From assembly GCA_022402405.1 (NCBI GenBank), contig JAKRSG010000106.1, positions 1 to 23,795 on the forward strand: 23,795 nt of DNA. Direction: 5' to 3'. Positions 15,111 through 23,670 of the stretch are shown here, piece by piece. The DNA comes from Bacteroidia bacterium (GTDB lineage Bacteria > Bacteroidota > Bacteroidia > UKL13-3). Position 1 is the first letter of the stretch, and every line of letters begins with the position of its first letter. The position numbers were made by a program, and so were the translations under genes. The notes below the pieces were generated by a model. It saw only the letters and a list, made by a program, of their open reading frames with translations, was not told the origin of the DNA and made no database searches.

Positions 15111-15148
15111 GCAGAATCAAACGCCTTTTGGTTCAGGCCAAATACAGT

Positions 15149-15724
15149 TTACTTTTTAAAGAAATCTAACATTTGTTGAAAGGCTCTAGCCCTATGGCTT
15201 ATGGCATTTTTTTCGGGCAAACTCATTTGGGCCAAAGTTCTGTCTGAACCTAAAGGAATGAAGATTGGATCATAGCCAAAGCCTTCTGTTCCGACAGGTT
15301 CGAACCCAATGGTTCCTTCCAATACTCCAATAAACTGATGAGATTCTCCCTTCCAAATTAGGTGAATTACGGTTTCGAACCTAGCTTTTCTATTATCTGC
15401 AGTTTGAAGTGCATGAATAAGTTTAGCATTATTTTGAGCAGCGTTTTTTTCTGGTCCGGCATACCTTGCAGTATGCACCCCTGGAGCACCATTTAGGGCC
15501 TCTACCAATAAGCCAGTATCATCTGCAAAACAATCAAATTGCGTGGCCGCATAAACAGCTTTTGCCTTTATTTCTGCATTTTCGCTTAGGGTAAAACCCG
15601 ATTCAATTATTTCTTCGAAGAAACCTATTTCTTCTAATGAAACAACAGTTAACAGTCCCTGAAAAATAGCGTTAATCTCTTTGGCTTTATGAGAATTATG
15701 TGAGGCAAAAATGAGTTTATTCAT
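15149..15724 (-). CDS. rdgB: XTP/dITP diphosphatase (RdgB/HAM1)
   Basis: A house-cleaning pyrophosphatase that hydrolyses ITP, XTP and their deoxy forms to monophosphates, keeping deaminated purines out of nucleic acids. From the ATG at 15724 the protein has 191 residues and begins MNKLIFASHNSHKAKEI, the family's expected N-terminus (SHNxxKxxEI). Other motifs are ENAEIKA, FADDTGLLVEAL with the metal-binding D68-D69, GAPGVHTARYAG, EGFGYDPIF (147-155) and SHRARA (176-181). The frame is open 20 codons further upstream, but that would overlap the next gene. It lies 4 bp after the stop of the 15729-16208 gene and is probably co-transcribed with it. It is convergent with the WecA-like gene across 38 bp. 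Confidence 0.97.
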   Translation of the reverse strand: MNKLIFASHNSHKAKEINAIFQGLLTVVSLEEIGFFEEIIESGFTLSENAEIKAKAVYAATQFDCFADDTGLLVEALNGAPGVHTARYAGPEKNAAQNNAKLIHALQTADNRKARFETVIHLIWKGESHQFIGVLEGTIGFEPVGTEGFGYDPIFIPLGSDRTLAQMSLPEKNAISHRARAFQQMLDFFKK

Positions 15725-15728
15725 ACTA

Positions 15729-16208
15729 TTAATTAAAAAACATTCGCTGAAGAGCCACCCATAATTTTCCTTTGGCAGCGGCATCGGTAATGTAGGATGA
15801 AAGAGTATTAGCTTTTAGTAATTCGGCGCCATGCACATATAATTGTTTATGTGCTGGAATAGACATTCTCTGTGAGTCTAACCAGGCATCGCAGCCCCAA
15901 ACAATTACCTGTGCAGGCTCAAAAAAGTCCCACATTCGCTCGATGGTAGCTTGTGGAAACTTTTGTAGGTTCACCACCCATACATCTTCCATCTTTTTCC
16001 TAAGCCCCTTATCTACAATTGTTTGAAGCAATTGCATTTCATTTTCGGGCAAAAAATCATGCGTAGAAGAATCCACAATTAATAAAAGTTTTTGTAAGCC
16101 TGAGCCCAAAGGCTGGTATTCTATGGAAAAATCTCTTTCTTTGACCACGAAAATTTCGTCGAATAAAGGAAGGATAAAATCGTCTGCTATTTGAAAATCA
16201 TTATTCAT
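15729..16208 (-). CDS. Small protein of unknown function, possibly HolD (psi)-like
   Basis: I do not firmly recognise this 159-residue soluble protein. It starts at the ATG at 16208; the frame reaches a TTG at 16220, but that would overlap ilvE. A hydrophobic strand KLLLIVDSS precedes LLQTIVDKGL, then the strand WVVNLQKF, the strand VIVWGCDAWL and a C-terminal helix KGKLWVALQRMF. Short alternating strands and helices ending in a K-LW helix loosely resemble the DNA polymerase III psi subunit (HolD, a uracil-glycosylase-like fold), whose C-terminus also has an ALW helix. That is fold-level intuition, not homology I can show. It has no signal peptide or membrane helix. Its neighbours are rdgB downstream (same operon, nucleotide hygiene) and ilvE, divergent with only 5 bp between start codons. 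Confidence 0.85.
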   Translation of the reverse strand: MNNDFQIADDFILPLFDEIFVVKERDFSIEYQPLGSGLQKLLLIVDSSTHDFLPENEMQLLQTIVDKGLRKKMEDVWVVNLQKFPQATIERMWDFFEPAQVIVWGCDAWLDSQRMSIPAHKQLYVHGAELLKANTLSSYITDAAAKGKLWVALQRMFFN

Positions 16209-16213
16209 AAACC

Positions 16214-17278
16214 ATGGCAATTTCTATAAAAATTAGCAAAACTCCTCAATCAAGAATTCATTTATGTGATTTTGATAACATTGAATTCGGGAAAATCTTC
16301 TCAGACCACATGTTTAGGGTAGATTATAAAAACGGAGCTTGGCAAAATCCTGAGATTTTACCTTATGGTCCTATCAGTATCGCTCCATCATTATCGGCAA
16401 TTCATTATGGTCAGGCCATTTTTGAAGGTATGAAAGCGTTTAAAAGCACTGATGGTACTCCATTATTGTTTAGGCCAACCGACAATGCAAAGCGTTTAAA
16501 CGTATCTGCAGTGCGCATGGGAATGCCTGAAATTCCTGAAGAATTATTTATGGCTGGCTTAACCGAGTTAATCAAGTTAGACCAAAACTGGATTCCTACT
16601 AAAGATGGCAGTGCATTATATATTCGTCCGTTTATGTTTGCTACCGACGATTTTGTTGGTGTTCGTCCGAGCGAAAATTATAGTTTCATCATATTCTGTT
16701 GTCCGGTTAATAGCTATTATCCAAAGCCAATTAAAGTTAAGGTAGAAGAAAAATATGTAAGAGCCAGTACTGGTATGGCAGGTTTTGCAAAAGCTGCAGG
16801 TAACTATGGAATTAGTATGTTACCCTCTTATGAAGCCAAAAAAGAAGGATACGACCAGATTATTTGGACAGATGGAAATAACCATGAATACGTAGAAGAA
16901 TCTGGAACTACCAATTTATTTTTTGTGGTTGACGACAATTTGGTATTAACACCGCACTTGGATGGAAACATATTAAATGGAATTACTCGAAATTCGTGCA
17001 TACAGCTTTTAAAAGCCAAAGGATATGCAGTTGAAGAGAGAAAAATTAGTATAAACGAAATTGTTGAATGGAGTAAGTCTGGCAGATTAACTGATTGTTT
17101 TGGAACTGGTACTGCTGCTATTATTGCCAAGATTGCCGCTATTGGTTACAAAGGAAATGATTACATCTTACCAGATGCAGAACAAAGAGTGGTTTCAAAT
17201 TATTTGTATCAAACTTTATATGGCATTCAGTGTGGTAAAGTAGAAGATCCTTTTCACTGGAGTGTTAAGCTTGATTAA
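16214..17278 (+). CDS. ilvE: Branched-chain amino acid aminotransferase
   Basis: IlvE is a PLP enzyme that interconverts leucine, isoleucine and valine with their 2-oxo acids, using glutamate/2-oxoglutarate. The 354 residues match the longer bacterial/eukaryotic BCAT II group. Seen: FSDHMFRVDY (29-38), HYGQAIFEGMKAF, the PLP-binding lysine K193 in GFAKAAGNYG, EESGTTNLFFV, the phosphate-binding GITRNS, and DCFGTGTAA. Its ATG lies 5 bp from the ATG of the divergent small protein gene, so the two promoters must reach into each other's coding sequence. No exact TAnnTTTG was found within 50 bp upstream. Its stop codon overlaps that of the convergent glycosyltransferase gene by a few bases. Confidence 0.96.
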   Translation: MAISIKISKTPQSRIHLCDFDNIEFGKIFSDHMFRVDYKNGAWQNPEILPYGPISIAPSLSAIHYGQAIFEGMKAFKSTDGTPLLFRPTDNAKRLNVSAVRMGMPEIPEELFMAGLTELIKLDQNWIPTKDGSALYIRPFMFATDDFVGVRPSENYSFIIFCCPVNSYYPKPIKVKVEEKYVRASTGMAGFAKAAGNYGISMLPSYEAKKEGYDQIIWTDGNNHEYVEESGTTNLFFVVDDNLVLTPHLDGNILNGITRNSCIQLLKAKGYAVEERKISINEIVEWSKSGRLTDCFGTGTAAIIAKIAAIGYKGNDYILPDAEQRVVSNYLYQTLYGIQCGKVEDPFHWSVKLD

Positions 17279-18444
17279 GCACGTTTAGCTCTTTCCCAGT
17301 TTGCACTTTGCTTTCCTCTCAAAAATCGGATCAAACCGAGATACATGCATAGGTTCATAATAAAGAAGTAATACGGTACAAAAAGTATCTTTACTTTTAT
17401 TTGTTTGTTGTTAAGGTACCAACCCAAAAGTGCCATGGTATAGAACAATATTTGTCCCAACATAATAGCCGTGTACAAACCTCCATAGGTTAAGCACAAA
17501 GGGATATTCGTTACAAAAATAAGTAGTAATGCCAATGGCGCTAATGTCCAACGCAGAACTCTATGGGAAATAAACAGAAAGCTCACCTTAAAATTACCGA
17601 TGAGATTAAATGCTTTTGGCAATCTACCCATACTTTGAAAAGCTCCTGCAGCAATACGCACCTTTCTTTTTAGCTCTTCTCCTACGTTAGCACTGGCTGT
17701 TTCGGCGGCATATGCATTTTTTTCATACACCACTCTATACCCATCATTTGCTATTTGCATACTTTGCATCAAATCATCGAGCAAACTATCCATAGGCAGT
17801 TCTTTGTATAGAGACGTTCTATAACTCATAAGTTCTCCGGCAGCTCCCACTATAGTGTAAAAATCAGAATCGAGTTGTTTCAAGAAGCTTTCATATTTCC
17901 AATAAATGCCCTCACCTGCCCCGCTGGCATTCTCTTTATCTTTATTGATAATTCTTTTTTCCCCTGTAACGGCACCCACTTTAGGATCGGCATAATGCTT
18001 AACCATTTCGCGTATAGCGCCAGGATTTAAATCGGTATTAGCATCACAAAAAACCACAATGGGAGCTTTAACATAAGCCATGGCGCGGTTCATGGCAGCG
18101 GCTTTCCCGTTTCTGGCATCCTCGTGCAAGGCTAACACTTCAGTATATTTTTTTATCCTTTGATGCGTATTATCGGTAGAACCATCACTAATAAATATGA
18201 GTTGTAATTTTTCTTTTGGATAGTCTAGTGCTAAACTATTTTGTATTTTCTCCTCAATATAATCGGCTTCATTAAAACATGGAACCACTAATGCAACTTC
18301 TGGCAGAAATTGGGTATCGAAAGTAGGTTCAGACCGAAATACTTTTTTAATTTTAACGAGAACGTATAAGAGGATTCCATAGCCTAGATAGCTATAAAAA
18401 ACTATGCCTATACCCACCCAAAATATGATAGCTGCTGTACTCAT
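17275..18444 (-). CDS. Membrane-anchored family 2 glycosyltransferase
   Basis: A 389-residue inner-membrane GT2. One N-terminal helix (about 6-31) is followed by a cytoplasmic GT-A domain: VALVVPCFNEADYIE (50-64), ISDGSTDNT (85-93), RNGKAAAMNRA, the metal-binding DANTD (134-138), and DD (223-224) as the likely catalytic base in SLLDDLMQSMQI. Three or so C-terminal helices (about 300-374) follow. The QxxRW of processive synthases is replaced by QSMGR (270-274). The closest general type is the cellulose-synthase/hyaluronan-synthase-like or dolichyl-phosphate-sugar-like membrane GT2; donor and acceptor are unknown. It is the last gene of the leftward polysaccharide operon, with its start codon directly abutting the methyltransferase stop. 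Confidence 0.9.
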   Translation of the reverse strand: MSTAAIIFWVGIGIVFYSYLGYGILLYVLVKIKKVFRSEPTFDTQFLPEVALVVPCFNEADYIEEKIQNSLALDYPKEKLQLIFISDGSTDNTHQRIKKYTEVLALHEDARNGKAAAMNRAMAYVKAPIVVFCDANTDLNPGAIREMVKHYADPKVGAVTGEKRIINKDKENASGAGEGIYWKYESFLKQLDSDFYTIVGAAGELMSYRTSLYKELPMDSLLDDLMQSMQIANDGYRVVYEKNAYAAETASANVGEELKRKVRIAAGAFQSMGRLPKAFNLIGNFKVSFLFISHRVLRWTLAPLALLLIFVTNIPLCLTYGGLYTAIMLGQILFYTMALLGWYLNNKQIKVKILFVPYYFFIMNLCMYLGLIRFLRGKQSANWERAKRA

Positions 18445-19215
18445 TTATTTCCCAATTTTAGTCCAAGAAGTATAAAATCCACATGTAAAATGACGAGGCA
18501 AATAATCTATTATTGCGCAATCTAATTTTTGCAAAAATTTAATCCGACGAGTAAGCAAAGAAAAAGGGAAAATACGTTCTAAAAAATCTGCATTTTGATA
18601 ATCGAGAGGTTTAAAACCAACCCCTGTTAGAAGTCTGTTAAAGCCACCCACGCTAAAAAATTGAACATGCGTTAAATCTTCGTTCGACGATTGCAAGGTT
18701 TTGGCATTATAGCCTAATAATCTTTTGAAGGCAACAATAGGTTTGTCTATACCTTTTTTAGCTAAAAATTGCATCGGACGAGTAATAAGTAATTCTCTTG
18801 GTCCGTAACCATTTGGCACGGTAGCTACAAAAACACCGCCTGGTTTTAATATTCTATAAATGCTTTCTGATAACTCGTAAGGCTTTGTTAAATGTTCTAA
18901 AACTTCGCTACAAACAACGGCGTCAAACTCATCTTCCATAGCAAAAGAATTGGCATCTAAAACCTTGAAATTTACATTAGGAAAGGTATTTCTACTAGTA
19001 GCCATATCGATACTTTTTTGGTCGATATCTACACCAGTAACTTCATAACCAATAGATCCTAGTGCTAGACTTATATTCCCGTTACCACAGCCAATATCAA
19101 GTATTTTAGCTTTGGGGTGATTAAGTCCGCCTATCGATTTCACAATAAAATTTAACCTCTTTATATCCTCTATATCAGAATAGGTAGTAAACTTAACGTA
19201 ATCTTGATTTTTCAT
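18445..19215 (-). CDS. Class I SAM-dependent methyltransferase
   Basis: A 256-residue Rossmann-fold methyltransferase. Motif I is ILDIGCGNG (38-46), followed by the acidic residue of GVDID that binds the SAM ribose, then FDAVVCSEVLEHL (motif II), ILKPGG (motif III) and VATVPNGYGP. The C-terminal part (about 145-256) is specific and probably binds the acceptor. Sitting between glycosyltransferase genes, it most likely methylates a sugar or the glycan end, a role known for methyltransferases in O-antigen and exopolysaccharide clusters; the exact acceptor cannot be read from sequence. UbiG-like similarity is only at the level of the SAM domain. Confidence 0.9.
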   Translation of the reverse strand: MKNQDYVKFTTYSDIEDIKRLNFIVKSIGGLNHPKAKILDIGCGNGNISLALGSIGYEVTGVDIDQKSIDMATSRNTFPNVNFKVLDANSFAMEDEFDAVVCSEVLEHLTKPYELSESIYRILKPGGVFVATVPNGYGPRELLITRPMQFLAKKGIDKPIVAFKRLLGYNAKTLQSSNEDLTHVQFFSVGGFNRLLTGVGFKPLDYQNADFLERIFPFSLLTRRIKFLQKLDCAIIDYLPRHFTCGFYTSWTKIGK

Positions 19216-19231
19216 ATGGTTTAATTACTTT

Positions 19232-20365
19232 TTATGGTTTTATAATTTTATGATAAACCGACATTGTGTCGGCAGCATTTTGTTCCCAAGAGAACTGATT
19301 TCCTCTTATTTTACCTTTTTTACAAAGCTCTTTTTGAAGCTCCTTATCATTATCTAGTTTAAGCAAAGCGTCTGCAATCGTTTCTGGATTAAAAGGGTCG
19401 CATAACAAAGCTGCATCACCTACAATTTCGGGCATTGAACTAGTATTGGAAGTTATGATAGGAACCTCACATTTCATGGCTTCAACAAGAGGAATACCGA
19501 AGCTTTCTCTTAACGAAGGATATAAGAAAATATAAGCTTGAGAATAAATGGCAGGCAATTCTTTATTGGGTACATAACCCGTAAATTGAATTTCATCCAA
19601 TATGGAAACATCCCCAATTTCTTTGGCTAAATTCTGTAAATAATCTCTGTTTATATCCAGCATCAAAAGCTTACAAGGCAATTTGCCTTTCGATTTTAAT
19701 ATGCTCAACGCTTTTAAAACACCCTTTACATTTTTCTTAGGATCGGTATTCCCCAAGAAGAAAATATATTTATCGGGCAGATTAAATTTCTTTTTAGCGG
19801 CAGTTAATGCATCTTCATCTAATACTTTAGCAAAGTGGTTTCCGGCAGCGTTGTATACGGTCTGAACCAAGGCTTTAGGGAAGCCAAAATAGTCTAATAT
19901 TCTAGTGTTTTCGAAATTGGATACCGTAAGTATTTTAGCTGCTTTTTTAGCAATTATGGGAACATTTAACTTACGATACATATTCCCAAACTTTTGGTAA
20001 TTGGTTCCTTGAGAAAGACTTATTTTTTCTAAATAAATAATATCATGTAGAGTTAACACCAATGGCACAGATAAAAATATAGGAGCCGTATTACTAGTGC
20101 AATGCAGCAAGTCTACCTTATACTTTTTAACTGCCTTTGGTAAATACCATTGTTCCCAAATAGGATAAGGAGATTTTGGCAGCAATATTATTTCTATACC
20201 ATTACCATTTTGTAAACAAGCCATGTCCTCATCGGGCTGGGCAAAAACAAGGAATTCATGTGAGGTATTAGTTGCTTGCAGCGCTCTAATAAGTTCCAAC
20301 GCTACCATGTCCATACCATGTTTTTTCTTTCGAAATATTCGCTGTGCCTCAATACCTATTCTCAT
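19232..20365 (-). CDS. Family 4 glycosyltransferase (GT-B fold)
   Basis: A 377-residue cytoplasmic retaining glycosyltransferase. The N-terminal acceptor half begins MRIGIEAQRI and has the HGMDMVALEL stretch where many GT4 enzymes have GxGRY. The donor half has FFLGNTDPKKNVKGVL, FTGYVPNKELPAIYSQA, and the E-x7-E motif ESFGIPLVEAM (E287, E295) that contacts the nucleotide sugar. The family includes mannosyl-, glucosyl- and rhamnosyltransferases; the donor here is unknown. It overlaps the upstream GT2 by 4 bp (ATGA), indicating translational coupling in the operon. Confidence 0.92.
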   Translation of the reverse strand: MRIGIEAQRIFRKKKHGMDMVALELIRALQATNTSHEFLVFAQPDEDMACLQNGNGIEIILLPKSPYPIWEQWYLPKAVKKYKVDLLHCTSNTAPIFLSVPLVLTLHDIIYLEKISLSQGTNYQKFGNMYRKLNVPIIAKKAAKILTVSNFENTRILDYFGFPKALVQTVYNAAGNHFAKVLDEDALTAAKKKFNLPDKYIFFLGNTDPKKNVKGVLKALSILKSKGKLPCKLLMLDINRDYLQNLAKEIGDVSILDEIQFTGYVPNKELPAIYSQAYIFLYPSLRESFGIPLVEAMKCEVPIITSNTSSMPEIVGDAALLCDPFNPETIADALLKLDNDKELQKELCKKGKIRGNQFSWEQNAADTMSVYHKIIKP

Positions 20366-21561
20366 GATTCTTTATTTTTATGTGCTATAGTAGAACTATG
20401 ATCTGTATGTATAAACTTCTTAGCTCCTTCTTTACTTTTTGTCATGGCAAACACCATTAAAAAAAACGCTTGAGGCAAACGCAAGGCAGCTTCTAATGTT
20501 TTAAAATTATAATACGTTTTTGGAATGGCTAATATGTAAGAGATAGAACAAACTCCGAACATTCCAACAAACCACATTCCAAGCTGAGTGTATGGCAAGA
20601 AGTATATAGCACAAGAAAAAAACGATAATCCTATAAGAAGTATTCTAGGTAAAATTATACGCTGTAATGCTTTATCAAAAAAATCTAGATTACCATGAAA
20701 CAAAAGATGGTAAATTCCCTGTCTAAGTACACGATGAAAATCAAAGAATTGTGAGGCAATCCAACGCTTTCTTTGAGATGAGAACACCTTGGCATTTTGA
20801 ACTTTTTCATCATACACTAAAGCATCATTTTCAAAATGCACTTTAATACGATGTTTAACCATAGAAAACTCTAACTCTTTATCCTCCACAGGAGATTCTA
20901 TCTCGCTCATGAGGGTTTTGTAGGTTTTAAATTTCATGGCCTGACCCGAACCTGATAAAGCAGAAGTTACTCCCAAAACCACATGGCCTTTTCTAAAAAT
21001 ATGATTATTTATTTCTTCACTCAAACCATCTAAAATAGCAAATGGAGTATCCAAATTTTTTGCTGTTCTATGTCCTTGAACAATCACCTCATCATTTTGT
21101 AAGCGAGCATTCATTTTTGCCAAGAAATCTTCTTCCATTACATTGTCTACATCTAATACAAGACAGTAATCGAAATAATCTTCAGGTAAAAAACTGAGGG
21201 CAGTATTTAATGATTTTGCTTTTGTGCTCTCATCAAATTTCACTTCAACTAATTTAATTGGCATTACTAATAGCTCAGCAATGGTAAGCCGCTTTAGTGA
21301 ATCAGCTATAACAATAACATCAAACTTATCACGAGGATAATTTTGGTTCAGACTATGCCCAACCGTGTTTAAAATTACCTCATCATGCTTGTATGCAGGA
21401 ATTAAAATAGCAAATTTATTATACTTTTTAATTTCAACTTTTGAGAAATCAGTGGGTTTATAAAATACGCCAGCCACGCTAAAAATAAATACATACGCAA
21501 CATTAAATCCTATGTAGAATAGCAGAATAATTTCGATTATGTATACGCATTGTTGAATCAT
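20362..21561 (-). CDS. Membrane family 2 glycosyltransferase, tandem paralogue A
   Basis: A 399-residue GT2 with one or two N-terminal membrane helices (about 5-33) and a GT-A domain. AILIPAYKHDEVI is at 51-63; VIVIADSLK (82-90) stands where most GT2s have a D-D-G-S loop. The DVD metal site is 137-139, the likely catalytic ED 226-227 in SPVEDKELEF, and QRKRW 263-267 matches the Q/RxxRW acceptor motif of processive membrane synthases. C-terminal helices (about 295-380) follow. The next gene upstream is a clear paralogue: the two share SEEINNHIFRKGH, GSG, VFDEKVQ-like and QRKRW segments and a KKFIHT near the end. Substrate is unknown; a chain-forming or lipid-linked transfer at the inner membrane is likely. 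Confidence 0.9.
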   Translation of the reverse strand: MIQQCVYIIEIILLFYIGFNVAYVFIFSVAGVFYKPTDFSKVEIKKYNKFAILIPAYKHDEVILNTVGHSLNQNYPRDKFDVIVIADSLKRLTIAELLVMPIKLVEVKFDESTKAKSLNTALSFLPEDYFDYCLVLDVDNVMEEDFLAKMNARLQNDEVIVQGHRTAKNLDTPFAILDGLSEEINNHIFRKGHVVLGVTSALSGSGQAMKFKTYKTLMSEIESPVEDKELEFSMVKHRIKVHFENDALVYDEKVQNAKVFSSQRKRWIASQFFDFHRVLRQGIYHLLFHGNLDFFDKALQRIILPRILLIGLSFFSCAIYFLPYTQLGMWFVGMFGVCSISYILAIPKTYYNFKTLEAALRLPQAFFLMVFAMTKSKEGAKKFIHTDHSSTIAHKNKES

Positions 21562-21579
21562 AGCTAAGGGGTATTAAAC

Positions 21580-22746
21580 CTATTTTTTCTTTGAATTAAC
21601 TTGGTGTGGAGTATGAATAAATTTTTTATCCGCACCTCTTAATTTAAAGAAATTTAGAAACATTAAAATAAAACTATAAGGCAAGCTAGCAAGAGCTTTG
21701 GCGGCCTCCACACTATAGTATTTTCTAGGTACAGATATAGTTAAAGCAAAGGCTTGAACCAAAAATAAATATATAAACTTTTGTCCCCAAGCAACATCTA
21801 AGAACCAAATTAAACAGAAGATTAAAGATAAGCCCAGGTTAATTAAACGAGGCAATAGCAACAGCTGAATGGACTTATCTAATAAATCAATATTAAAGGT
21901 TTTTAAGGATGTTAGAATTCCGTTAAAAGCGTATTTACGCATAAAGGTGAGTTGTGCCGACATCCATCTTTTCCTTTGATTTTGAAAGACCTCTGGCAAT
22001 TGCACTTTCTCATCAAAAACTAGAATATCGTGGGCGTAGTCTATTTTAACTTTGCGAGAAATGATGAGCACTTCCATCTGTTTATCGAATCCACCAACGG
22101 CGGTAATCTCTTTCATAATAGTCTTAAAAAACTGATATTCTACAGCTTTTCCTGAACCAATTAATGCGGCAGATAAACCAGCTACTTTATGACCTTTTCT
22201 AAAAATATGATTGTTTATTTCTTCGCTTGCTCCATCTAAAACAGAAAATTTTGTATCACTATTTTTTGCTAAACGGTGCGCCTGTAAAACCAATTGTTTT
22301 TGAGAGAGCGCAGTGTTCATTTTCTCTAAAAAGCCTGGTTCAATAATATTATCAATATCTAAAATTACAGCATAATCGTATGGCTTATCTCCCATTACAT
22401 CGAGAGCGGCATTTAACGATTTGCCCTTAGTACTGTTTTCAAATTGAACCGGAACCACATGTATCCGCTTTGTTTTGAGTTCAAGAATGGTTTCAGGTTT
22501 TAAAGAATCTGCAATAACTACCACATCAAATTTATCCTCAGGATAATCTTGCAGCAAAGTTTCGCTGGCAGTATGTAAAATTACTTCATCGCCTTTGTAT
22601 GCTGGAATAAAAATACAGAATCTAAGTTTTTCCTCAATAATAGGATAATTTTCTTTAGAGTAGAATAAACCCAACACTGCATAAAACAGCATGTAAGCCA
22701 CATTAAAGGCTAAGATAAACCATAATATCGCGAAGGCATATTCCAT
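21580..22746 (-). CDS. Membrane family 2 glycosyltransferase, tandem paralogue B
   Basis: A 388-residue paralogue of the 20362-21561 gene. Membrane helices are at about 5-30 and in the C-terminal third. Motifs: FCIFIPAYKGDEVI (43-56), VVVIADSLK (75-83), metal-binding DID (130-132), QRKRW (257-261) and KKFIHT near the end. The catalytic position reads GFDKQME: the aspartate (D221) is kept, but the glutamate that precedes it in paralogue A is phenylalanine. The segments shared with A (ASEEINNHIFRKGH, GSG, FDEKVQ) show tandem duplication followed by divergence, so the two probably use different sugars or acceptors, or work as a pair. It lies 18 bp before paralogue A and 7 bp after the WbbL-like gene. 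Confidence 0.9.
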   Translation of the reverse strand: MEYAFAILWFILAFNVAYMLFYAVLGLFYSKENYPIIEEKLRFCIFIPAYKGDEVILHTASETLLQDYPEDKFDVVVIADSLKPETILELKTKRIHVVPVQFENSTKGKSLNAALDVMGDKPYDYAVILDIDNIIEPGFLEKMNTALSQKQLVLQAHRLAKNSDTKFSVLDGASEEINNHIFRKGHKVAGLSAALIGSGKAVEYQFFKTIMKEITAVGGFDKQMEVLIISRKVKIDYAHDILVFDEKVQLPEVFQNQRKRWMSAQLTFMRKYAFNGILTSLKTFNIDLLDKSIQLLLLPRLINLGLSLIFCLIWFLDVAWGQKFIYLFLVQAFALTISVPRKYYSVEAAKALASLPYSFILMFLNFFKLRGADKKFIHTPHQVNSKKK

Positions 22747-22753
22747 AAAATGT

Positions 22754-23662
22754 CTATTTTATTATTAAACCAGTATTCGAATAAATATTAAAGTGAGTTA
22801 AATTCCAACATGCGCCCTTAACAAACGATTGAAGCAATTTATATTCCCCTTGCAATATAAATTTTAAAACTCCTTTTGGAAATGCAATTAAATAAAAAAA
22901 TAACAAGGCAAATATTTTCTGTATTCCTGAGGTATTTCGGCGAGTAAAAATAACTCGATTTCGAGTTAAATAATAGATTTTCATAGGGCTATCCTTGCCA
23001 ACAGACATGCTCTCTTTATGGTAAACTTTTGATGCACCACAATACCAAATTTCAAAACCAGCTCTTTTTACACGCTCACAAAAATCAGTTTCTTCATAAT
23101 ACAAGAAGAAAAGTTCTGCCATCAAGCCAATTTTTTCTACTACTGCGCGACTAATTAACATAGCTGCACCGTGAGCTAATTCTGTTTTGTACGACCTTGA
23201 AAAAGCCTCTGAATCTTTTTCTTTATGCCCGATAGCAAACCCCCGACCCGAATATGGATTGATCCCTTTACTGCCTGCAAACTGCAACAAGCTAGGTTCA
23301 GCATAATAAACGAGTTTAGAAGAACACAATCCAATTTTTTTATTAGACTCCATCAAGCCTACCAATGGTTCCAAAAATCCAGGTTCAACTTCAGTATCAT
23401 TATTTAGTAGAAAATAATACGAACCCTTTGCTTGCTGAATGGCAAGATTGTTCCCACCTGCGAAACCTAGATTCTCCTTACTCTCAATAAAAATCACCTC
23501 AGGAAACTCTGTTTTTAGAGGAGTAATAGATTCTGTACTGGCATTATCTACCACAAAAACCTCGATGTTAGGATAACTAATAGCTCGCAGAGAATTAAGA
23601 AAATCTCGTGTAAAAACTAAGCCATTATAATTTACAGTTATTATACTTACTAAGGGTAGCAT
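22754..23662 (-). CDS. Family 2 glycosyltransferase, rhamnosyltransferase (WbbL)-like
   Basis: A 302-residue GT2 of the dTDP-rhamnosyltransferase-like group. Seen: VSIITVNYNG (5-14), VFVVDNASTE (35-44), ENLGFAGGNNLAI (63-75), the metal-binding LLNNDTEV (85-92), a GAAMLISR acceptor segment and the FFLYYEETDFCERVKRAG motif with the catalytic acidic residues. A hydrophobic stretch near 250-270 may attach it to the membrane. Members add rhamnose or other sugars to lipid-linked O-antigen or cell-wall precursors; the specificity here is inferred only from the general motif pattern. It is part of the same leftward operon, 8 bp after the stop of the gene at the window edge. Confidence 0.9.
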   Translation of the reverse strand: MLPLVSIITVNYNGLVFTRDFLNSLRAISYPNIEVFVVDNASTESITPLKTEFPEVIFIESKENLGFAGGNNLAIQQAKGSYYFLLNNDTEVEPGFLEPLVGLMESNKKIGLCSSKLVYYAEPSLLQFAGSKGINPYSGRGFAIGHKEKDSEAFSRSYKTELAHGAAMLISRAVVEKIGLMAELFFLYYEETDFCERVKRAGFEIWYCGASKVYHKESMSVGKDSPMKIYYLTRNRVIFTRRNTSGIQKIFALLFFYLIAFPKGVLKFILQGEYKLLQSFVKGACWNLTHFNIYSNTGLIIK

Positions 23663-23670
23663 ATTTTGGA

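Noticed and set aside
15121..15145. Possible terminator between the WecA-like gene and rdgB
   Set aside because: Only a 5-bp stem (TTTGG/CCAAA) with a 6-base loop and no T run; too weak to call.
15725..15784. Extension of RdgB by 20 residues to an upstream ATG at 15784
   Set aside because: It would overlap the preceding gene by 56 bp, and the family N-terminus begins at MNKLIFASHN (15724).
16209..16220. TTG start of the small protein gene overlapping ilvE
   Set aside because: A normal ATG four codons downstream removes the overlap.
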